Assembly (NCBI GenBank): GCA_025353045.1
Contig: JANXRK010000043.1
Location: 1-5,321, forward strand
Source: Candidatus Tayloriibacteriota bacterium
GTDB taxonomy: Bacteria > Patescibacteriota > Minisyncoccia > Phycocordibacterales > PALSA-1337
Direction of reading: 5' to 3'
Length of the DNA: 5,321 nt
Positions 1 through 4,080 of the stretch are shown here, in pieces; positions within the stretch are counted from its first letter, which is position 1; every line of letters begins with the position of its first letter. Made by a program: the position numbers and the translations under genes. Below the pieces are notes generated by a model, which ran no database searches, was not told the origin of the DNA, and saw only the letters and a list, made by a program, of their open reading frames with translations.

Positions 1-633
1 AAAATTGCTGGATCTCATGCTGGAGTCTCAGTAGGTCCAGATGGTGGAACGCATCAAGCTATTGAGGATATCGCTATCACTCGAGTTATTCCAAACATGG
101 TTGTCATCTCTCCTTGTGATGCTATCGAAGCTCGAAAGGCTACGCTTGCAGCTGCTAAAACTAAATTTCCAACATACATCCGACTCATTCGGGAAAAAAC
201 TCCAGTCATCACAACAGAAGATAGTCCTTTTGAAATCGGTAAACCTCAAATCTTTTTTGAACCAAAAAAAGCTGACGTTGGAATAATCGCAACTGGCGCA
301 CTTGTCCATAAAGCACTTCAGGCCGCACGGGAGCTCGGGAATGTAAAAGTCCTAAATTTAAGTACAATCAAACCTCTAGACGAAGATGCTATCTGGAGAC
401 TAGCCCATGAGACTGGCGCAATTGTGACAGTAGAAGAACATCAGATTGCAGGTGGAATGGGAAGTGCAGTGGCAGAATGCTTAGCAAAAAATTATCCAGT
501 GCCAATGGAATTTATTGGTGTTAAAGATAAGTTTGGCCAATCAGGAACACCGGAAGAGCTCATTGAACACTATGGAATGGGCGTTTCTGCGATTAAGGAA
601 GCTGTTAAGAAGGTCCTATTGCGTAAAAAATAA
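1..633 (+). CDS. Transketolase, C-terminal half subunit (5'-truncated by the window)
   Basis: The open frame enters from the left edge and gives 210 residues before TAA at 631-633. It begins with a pyrimidine-binding-domain signature (GSHAGVSVGPDGGTHQAIED, residues 4-23), then the VIPNM and ISPCDAIEA segments typical of transketolase rather than DXP synthase. From about residue 85 it continues as the transketolase C-terminal domain (GIIATGALVHKAL, VLNLSTIKPLD, VEEHQIAGGMGSAVAE) and ends with FGQSGTPEELIEHYGMG, so the C-terminus is complete. Transketolase moves two-carbon ketol units between sugar phosphates with thiamine diphosphate in the non-oxidative pentose phosphate pathway. The thiamine diphosphate-binding N-terminal domain is not in view. 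That the gene is a split, separate C-terminal subunit (usually about 310 residues) rather than the end of a full-length enzyme is inference from the presumed lineage. No methionine in the window is a credible start; Met33 lies inside the conserved domain. Confidence 0.93.
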   Translation, partial: KIAGSHAGVSVGPDGGTHQAIEDIAITRVIPNMVVISPCDAIEARKATLAAAKTKFPTYIRLIREKTPVITTEDSPFEIGKPQIFFEPKKADVGIIATGALVHKALQAARELGNVKVLNLSTIKPLDEDAIWRLAHETGAIVTVEEHQIAGGMGSAVAECLAKNYPVPMEFIGVKDKFGQSGTPEELIEHYGMGVSAIKEAVKKVLLRKK

Positions 634-646
634 ACTTTAGTATACT
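619..646 (+). promoter_or_regulatory. Candidate promoter inside the transketolase 3' end
   Basis: TTGCGT (619-624), a 16-base spacer and TATACT (641-646) form a plausible sigma-70-type pair. The -10 matches consensus at 5 of 6 positions and the -35 at 3 of 6. A start point about 7 bases after the -10 would fall at or next to the ATG at 653, giving a leaderless message for the micro-ORF. The TTGC core also appears in the promoters proposed here for the receiver gene and uvrA. AT-rich sequence yields such matches by chance, so this is only suggestive. Confidence 0.35.
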
Positions 647-652
647 AATGAA

Positions 653-745
653 ATGAATTTTAAGAGAAATCATATTATTGCCAAGCAGTTTATTGTCCGA
701 GAACTTAATTCCGGGTCTAGTTTTTGCGATGTATCTCTTAAATAG
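653..745 (+). CDS. Possible 30-residue micro-protein or gene remnant, unrecognised
   Basis: ATG at 653 opens a 30-codon frame that closes with TAG at 743-745, thirteen bases before the terminator stem at 758. The peptide begins MNFKRNHIIAKQF and ends FCDVSLK. Its basic and hydrophobic mix looks protein-like, and its A/T-ending codons resemble those of the neighbouring genes. There is no Shine-Dalgarno sequence, but the same is true of the other genes in this window, and a -10-like TATACT ends seven bases upstream. I recognise no family. It may be a genuine tiny gene forming its own unit with the following terminator, the decayed end of a lost gene, or a chance frame in the transketolase 3' UTR. 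An open frame of this length arises by chance often enough that the call is weak. Confidence 0.3.
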   Translation: MNFKRNHIIAKQFIVRELNSGSSFCDVSLK

Positions 746-757
746 ATAATCTCAAGT

Positions 758-788
758 ACGAGCCCTGGAATTCCCAGGGCTCGTTTTG
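758..788 (+). terminator. Intrinsic terminator after the transketolase / micro-ORF unit
   Basis: ACGAGCCCTGG (758-768) and CCAGGGCTCGT (774-784) form a perfect 11-base-pair GC-rich stem with a five-base loop, followed by a short T run (784-787). It most likely ends the transcript that includes the transketolase gene and insulates the region downstream. The U-tract is short, so termination may be partial. Confidence 0.75.
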
Positions 789-794
789 TATAGT
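789..794 (+). promoter_or_regulatory. Possible -10 box for the candidate RNA
   Basis: TATAGT immediately after the 758-788 terminator matches the hexamer used in the proposed uvrA promoter and would give a start near 801. The matching -35 position falls in the terminator stem (about 766-771, TGGAAT) and is poor. A second weak option is TAATGA at 826-831, preceded by TGG. Neither is convincing alone. Confidence 0.25.
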
Positions 795-944
795 ACAAAA
801 GTTCTTCAATCACAAAAACATATGGTAATGATTAACCACCAAGAGCTATTTTGCTCTGCCCGAAACAAGACACCCCTTCAGGAGTCCGACCGAATTCATG
901 GCAAAACAGCCTGGACAGTCGGCCCCGAGGAGGGAAAAAAAACA

Positions 945-1109
945 ATGTATCTCTTCTGGGGTCCTTTGTCAAAATGGGTTACTGAAAAGGAATTCAGAGA
1001 AAATAGAGAAGCCCTACGTCAATACAACATCACTCATCCGAGCGGCCCGAGCTGGAGTAGGCAGAGGAAACCGAAACAGGTCTCTTCAGGGATCTCAGTC
1101 GCTGGTTGA
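945..1109 (+). CDS. Doubtful 54-residue ORF inside the candidate RNA
   Basis: ATG at 945 is preceded by GAGGAGGG (927-934) with a spacer of ten bases. That is the only strong Shine-Dalgarno-like sequence in the window. The frame runs 54 codons to TGA (1107-1109), 26 bases before the terminator stem. The predicted peptide starts MYLFWGPLSKWVTEKEF, is rich in Trp, Arg and Glu, and ends in a low-plausibility basic and Ser-rich tail with AGG, GGG and CCG codons unlike those of the neighbouring genes. The purine tract lies largely in the 5' arm of a long predicted hairpin (921-932 with 951-963) and the ATG sits in its loop, so the apparent ribosome site may just be one side of an RNA stem. No family is recognised. 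A structured RNA is the better explanation, but a translated short protein with a start site buried in a hairpin is not excluded. Confidence 0.2.
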   Translation: MYLFWGPLSKWVTEKEFRENREALRQYNITHPSGPSWSRQRKPKQVSSGISVAG

Positions 1110-1135
1110 TGGCACGAGCCAACAGGATTCCTCAC

Positions 1136-1166
1136 AAACTGCCACCACCATAGGTGGCAGTTTTTT
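1136..1166 (+). terminator. Strong intrinsic terminator upstream of uvrB
   Basis: AAACTGCCACC (1136-1146) and GGTGGCAGTTT (1153-1163) make an 11-base-pair stem with loop ACCATA, running directly into six Ts at 1161-1166. The T run marks the + strand as the transcribed direction. It ends whatever is transcribed from the 801-1135 region. It lies 40 bases before the uvrB start, so uvrB probably has its own promoter, although an attenuator role cannot be ruled out from sequence alone. Confidence 0.85.
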
Positions 1167-1167
1167 A

Positions 1168-1195
1168 TTGCTCAAAATTATGTATATGCTACTCT
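1168..1195 (+). promoter_or_regulatory. Candidate uvrB promoter
   Basis: TTGCTC (1168-1173), a 16-base spacer and TACTCT (1190-1195) preceded by TGC (1187-1189, an extended -10) lie between the terminator and uvrB. The -10 keeps only the key T, A and final T. The arrangement copies the stronger uvrA promoter (TTGCCT, 16 bases, TGC then TATAGT). Transcription would begin about 1202, only some four bases before the ATG. No LexA-type operator (CTGT-N8-ACAG or a GAAC-N4-GTTC-like palindrome) is evident. Confidence 0.4.
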
Positions 1196-1205
1196 ATTTA
1201 CACAC

Positions 1206-3215
1206 ATGTCCATTTTCAAACTCTCACAAGAAATGTCGCCAGCAGGGGATCAGCCTAAGGCTATTAAGGGTCTCTGCGACGGTCTTTCAAAAGGTCTTAC
1301 CAAGCAGACTCTTTTTGGTGTGACTGGATCTGGAAAAACGTTTACTATGGCAAACGTAATCGCCAATTATGGCAAACCAACTCTCGTTATCGCTCACAAC
1401 AAAACTCTAGCAGCACAGCTCGCTCAGGAATATCGTGAATTCTTTCCAAATAATGCTGTGCATTACTTCGTCTCATACTATGATTACTATCAACCTGAAG
1501 CCTATATGCCAGTTACCGATACATACATAGAAAAGGAAGCCATGATCAATGAGGAGATAGAGCGACTTCGACATGCCTCAACTCAAGCACTTCTGACTCG
1601 AAGGGATGTGATCATTGTTGCTTCAGTTTCTTGTATTTACGGTTTGGGAAGTCCTGTTGAATATGAGAAAGTAAATATGAAAATTGCCGTTGGTATGGAA
1701 TTTTCTCGTGCAGAACTCATCCGCAAACTTATCGATGTGCATTTTGTTCGAACAAATGTTGAATTGAACTCTGGAGAATTTCGTGCATTGGGAAATATGA
1801 TTGAGATAATGCCCGTAAATGAGCGAACTATTTTTAGAATTGAATACGATGCAAGTACAATTTCTAAAATAATTGAATTAGATCCTACAACAATGTCGAT
1901 CCGAAGCGAGCACCAAATTATCTTCCTTTTCCCAGCAAAACATTTTATCAGCACGCCAGAACAGTCGGCTAGAGCTTTTAAGACTATTAAAATTGAACTC
2001 GAGGGAAGACTTGCCGAATTAGAAAAGGCTGGAAAAATGCTTGAAGCTGAGCGCTTGAAGCGCCGAGTGAAATACGATTTGGCTATGATTAAAGAAGTCG
2101 GTTATTGTAATGGTATTGAAAACTATTCACGACACTTCTCAGGCAAAATGCCAGGTGAAGCGCCGGATTCTTTGCTTGCATATTTTGGTAGTAGAGATTT
2201 TTTAACCATAATAGATGAATCCCATGTAACTGTTCCTCAAATAGGTGGAATGTATGCGGGTGATGCTTCTCGTAAAAACACTCTTATAGACTACGGTTTT
2301 AGACTGCCTTCCGCACGAGACAATCGTCCACTCAAGTTCGATGAATTTGAAAAAAAAGTTGGACAAGTCATCTATACAACCGCTACTCCAGGTAAATTTG
2401 AAAAAGAACACAGTCAAAACGTGGTAGAACAGGTTATTCGACCGACAGGGCTTATTGATCCAGTGATAGATGTAAAGCCGGTTGCAGAAAAAGGTCAAGG
2501 AGAAAATAAATACAAGGGACAAATTTTTGATTTTATCGAAGAAGCAGAAAAAGCTATTAAAAAGGGTGGACGAGTGATCGGGACAACTCTGACTAAGAAG
2601 ATGGCTGAAGACTTAGCTGAGTATTTAAAAGAAAAAAAGATAAAAGCCGAATATCTACACAGTGATATCAAGACAATTGATAGAATTACTATTTTAACTG
2701 ACTTTAGAAAAGGGAAATTTGATATTTTGATTGGAGTAAACTTGCTTCGAGAAGGTTTGGACTTGCCCGAAGTAACTTTAATTGGGATTTTGGATGCTGA
2801 TAAGGCAGGCTTTTTGCGATCTGAAACTTCTTTGATCCAAATCATCGGTCGTGCGGCGCGAAATGTTGATGGGCGAGTGATACTGTATGCTGATGTTATG
2901 AATGATGCGCTCAATTATGCCATCAATGAAACAGCTCGACGTCGAAAACTTCAAAGTGACTACAACACAAAACATGGCATTACTCCGAAAACTATTATTA
3001 AAAAGATTCAAGATATCACTGATCAACTTCAAACTGAGCATGATAAGACCATTAAAGAGCTAGTAAAAATAGATGAAAAAATGTTTAATGAAAATCCTAA
3101 GAAATTAATAGAAATGAAAAACAGTGAAATGTCTGAGGCGGTAAAAGTCCTCGACTTTGAAACAGCTGCCATATTGCGCGACGAGATTGCCATACTAAAG
3201 AAAAGGATGGTATAA
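1206..3215 (+). CDS. uvrB: UvrB, excinuclease ABC subunit B
   Basis: This is a complete 669-residue protein, the normal family length. UvrB is the cytoplasmic damage-verifying helicase-like subunit of nucleotide excision repair: UvrA loads it onto damaged DNA, where it threads one strand behind a beta-hairpin and recruits UvrC. Visible landmarks are Walker A GVTGSGKT (38-45), the aromatic beta-hairpin base YYDYYQPEAY (91-100), motif II DESH (337-340), TTATPGKFEKE in the middle helicase region, motif V-like GVNLLREGLDLPE, and motif VI QIIGRAARN (from 545). A C-terminal UVR motif (632-666, with LDFETAAILRDEI) is the UvrA/UvrC contact. All the catalytic motifs looked for are intact, so it should be active. 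The ATG at 1206 is chosen because the conserved start (LSQEMSPAGDQPKAI) follows at once. There is no Shine-Dalgarno sequence before it. A promoter for the next gene overlaps its last codons. Confidence 0.98.
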   Translation: MSIFKLSQEMSPAGDQPKAIKGLCDGLSKGLTKQTLFGVTGSGKTFTMANVIANYGKPTLVIAHNKTLAAQLAQEYREFFPNNAVHYFVSYYDYYQPEAYMPVTDTYIEKEAMINEEIERLRHASTQALLTRRDVIIVASVSCIYGLGSPVEYEKVNMKIAVGMEFSRAELIRKLIDVHFVRTNVELNSGEFRALGNMIEIMPVNERTIFRIEYDASTISKIIELDPTTMSIRSEHQIIFLFPAKHFISTPEQSARAFKTIKIELEGRLAELEKAGKMLEAERLKRRVKYDLAMIKEVGYCNGIENYSRHFSGKMPGEAPDSLLAYFGSRDFLTIIDESHVTVPQIGGMYAGDASRKNTLIDYGFRLPSARDNRPLKFDEFEKKVGQVIYTTATPGKFEKEHSQNVVEQVIRPTGLIDPVIDVKPVAEKGQGENKYKGQIFDFIEEAEKAIKKGGRVIGTTLTKKMAEDLAEYLKEKKIKAEYLHSDIKTIDRITILTDFRKGKFDILIGVNLLREGLDLPEVTLIGILDADKAGFLRSETSLIQIIGRAARNVDGRVILYADVMNDALNYAINETARRRKLQSDYNTKHGITPKTIIKKIQDITDQLQTEHDKTIKELVKIDEKMFNENPKKLIEMKNSEMSEAVKVLDFETAAILRDEIAILKKRMV

Positions 3216-3216
3216 T
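3187..3216 (+). promoter_or_regulatory. Promoter for the double-receiver gene, overlapping the uvrB stop
   Basis: TTGCCA (3187-3192, 5 of 6 to consensus), an 18-base spacer and a perfect TATAAT (3211-3216) preceded by TGG (3208-3210, extended -10) form the best promoter in the window. The -10 contains the uvrB stop codon TAA (3213-3215). The predicted start near 3223 leaves a leader of about 12 bases, AT-rich and without a Shine-Dalgarno sequence, before the ATG at 3235. Confidence 0.7.
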
Positions 3217-3234
3217 AGTGCCATAATTTATTAT

Positions 3235-4026
3235 ATGAAAGAAAAAATACTCTTAGCTCTTAGTGATAAGAATCTCACAAAAATACTTGCTGAACATTTA
3301 ACCAAGATTGGTCATACTGTAGAAAGCGTTAACGATGGAAATGAAGTTATTGAAAAAATGAAAACTGTGAAGCCTGATCTTCTTTTGATCGATACTGTCT
3401 TACCAAATAAAAGTGGGTACGATGTTTTGAATGAAAAAAGTTTTGATAAAGCGGTAACTAAAATTCCAGTTATTATCATTTCAAATGCAGGCGAACCAAT
3501 ACAGATGCGAAAAATCCCATCAACCCCTGTTATCAAAGATTACATCATCAAGCCTCATGTTGATCCTGAAGAAGTGGTTGAGAAAATCGAACTAGCATTT
3601 GGAAGAGATACTAGCGCAAATAAAAATAAGGAAAAGACAACACCAAAGACAGGAAAAAAAATTTTATGGGTTGAAGATGACAAACTTCTTGGAACTATTC
3701 TTACTAAAAAGATTGAATCAAGTGGATACGTTCTTTTAAAAGCAACTAACAGCCATGAAGCATTGGCTTTTCTGCAAACTGAAATGCCTGACCTTATTAT
3801 GTTGGATATTCTACTGCCTGGTATGAATGGATTTAATATTTTGCAGCAAATCAAGACAAATGAAAAAGACCGAAAGATTCCTGTGATGATTCTTTCCAAT
3901 TTGAATAAGCAAAGTGATATTGAAAAGGCAAAACTACTCGGTGCAGATAAATTCATTATAAAAGCAGCCGTTTCGCTCGGTGAAATCGTTGAAGAGATCG
4001 CATCGTTGATCAAAAACCATAAGTAG
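3235..4026 (+). CDS. Tandem response-regulator receiver protein (REC-REC), no output domain
   Basis: This 263-residue protein consists of two CheY-like receiver domains joined by a Lys/Thr-rich linker (about 124-141). REC1 (about 3-122) has the phospho-acceptor candidate Asp53 (LLLIDTVLP), Ser83 (IIISNA) and Lys106 (IIKPH). Its first acidic pocket is degenerate: ALSDK keeps only Asp11 where a pair of acids is usual. REC2 (about 141-260) is canonical, with VEDD (146-149), Asp191 (IMLDILLPGMNG), Ser221 (ILSNL) and Lys243, although the usual Pro after that Lys is Ala. There is no DNA-binding, GGDEF or kinase domain, signal peptide or membrane segment, so it probably acts through protein-protein contacts or as a phosphate relay. 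It lies 19 bases after uvrB and 54 before uvrA but has its own strong promoter. A link to DNA repair is suggested only by position. The cognate kinase is not in view. Confidence 0.92.
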   Translation: MKEKILLALSDKNLTKILAEHLTKIGHTVESVNDGNEVIEKMKTVKPDLLLIDTVLPNKSGYDVLNEKSFDKAVTKIPVIIISNAGEPIQMRKIPSTPVIKDYIIKPHVDPEEVVEKIELAFGRDTSANKNKEKTTPKTGKKILWVEDDKLLGTILTKKIESSGYVLLKATNSHEALAFLQTEMPDLIMLDILLPGMNGFNILQQIKTNEKDRKIPVMILSNLNKQSDIEKAKLLGADKFIIKAAVSLGEIVEEIASLIKNHK

Positions 4027-4035
4027 GATCCTTAT

Positions 4036-4063
4036 TTGCCTAATTTTTATAGATTGCTATAGT
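4036..4063 (+). promoter_or_regulatory. uvrA promoter
   Basis: TTGCCT (4036-4041, 4 of 6 to consensus), a 16-base spacer and TATAGT (4058-4063) with an upstream TGC (4055-4057) form a good extended -10 promoter in the 54-base gap before uvrA. Transcription from about 4070 would give a leader of about 11 bases without a Shine-Dalgarno sequence. I see no LexA-like palindrome and no terminator hairpin between the receiver gene and uvrA, so read-through from upstream is also possible. Confidence 0.6.
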
Positions 4064-4080
4064 TAGTAGTCAAGAAAACT

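Larger units (their letters stand above)
801..1166 (+). ncRNA. Candidate structured non-coding RNA, family not recognised
   Basis: This stretch lies between two intrinsic terminators and has no recognisable protein. By hand count 841-1140 is 50% G+C, against roughly 38-40% in sampled coding lines nearby. It can form many local stems. 842-846 pairs with 853-857. 921-932 pairs with 951-963 (12 pairs, two G-U, one bulged T), extendable by 914-918 with 964-970. 1011-1017 pairs with 1057-1062 around one bulge. 1063-1066 plus 1070-1072 pair with 1079-1085 around a GAAACA loop. The tetraloop hairpin TGGC-ACGA-GCCA lies at 1110-1121. The terminator at 1136-1166 supplies a defined 3' end. The size, about 300-370 nucleotides, is that of RNase P RNA or tmRNA. 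However, I find neither the RNase P core (GAGGAAAGTCC, ACAGAA) nor the tmRNA tRNA-like ends, nor the SRP RNA hairpin. The 5' end is uncertain (about 801-835). It could instead be an untranslated leader for uvrB or carry the small ORF at 945-1109. Confidence 0.45.

Noticed and set aside
786..944. Upstream extension of the 945-1109 frame to a TTG start
   Set aside because: The TTG sits in the tail of the previous terminator without a ribosome site; if the frame is used at all, the ATG at 945 after GAGGAGGG is the better start.
831..1110. Long-range 8-pair helix (831-838 with 1103-1110) closing the candidate RNA
   Set aside because: ATTAACCA can pair with TGGTTGAT, but an 8-pair match allowing G-U is expected about once by chance between two segments of this length, so it is not evidence by itself.
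801..1166. tmRNA or RNase P RNA
   Set aside because: The size fits, but the tmRNA acceptor/T-arm ends (TTCGA-type loop near a 3' CCA paired to the 5' end) and the RNase P universal cores were not found on either strand.
898..1323. Open frame of 141 codons crossing the terminator and the start of uvrB
   Set aside because: It reads through the intrinsic terminator and overlaps over 110 bases of uvrB in another frame, has no ribosome site, and its residues are low-complexity and unlike any family I know.
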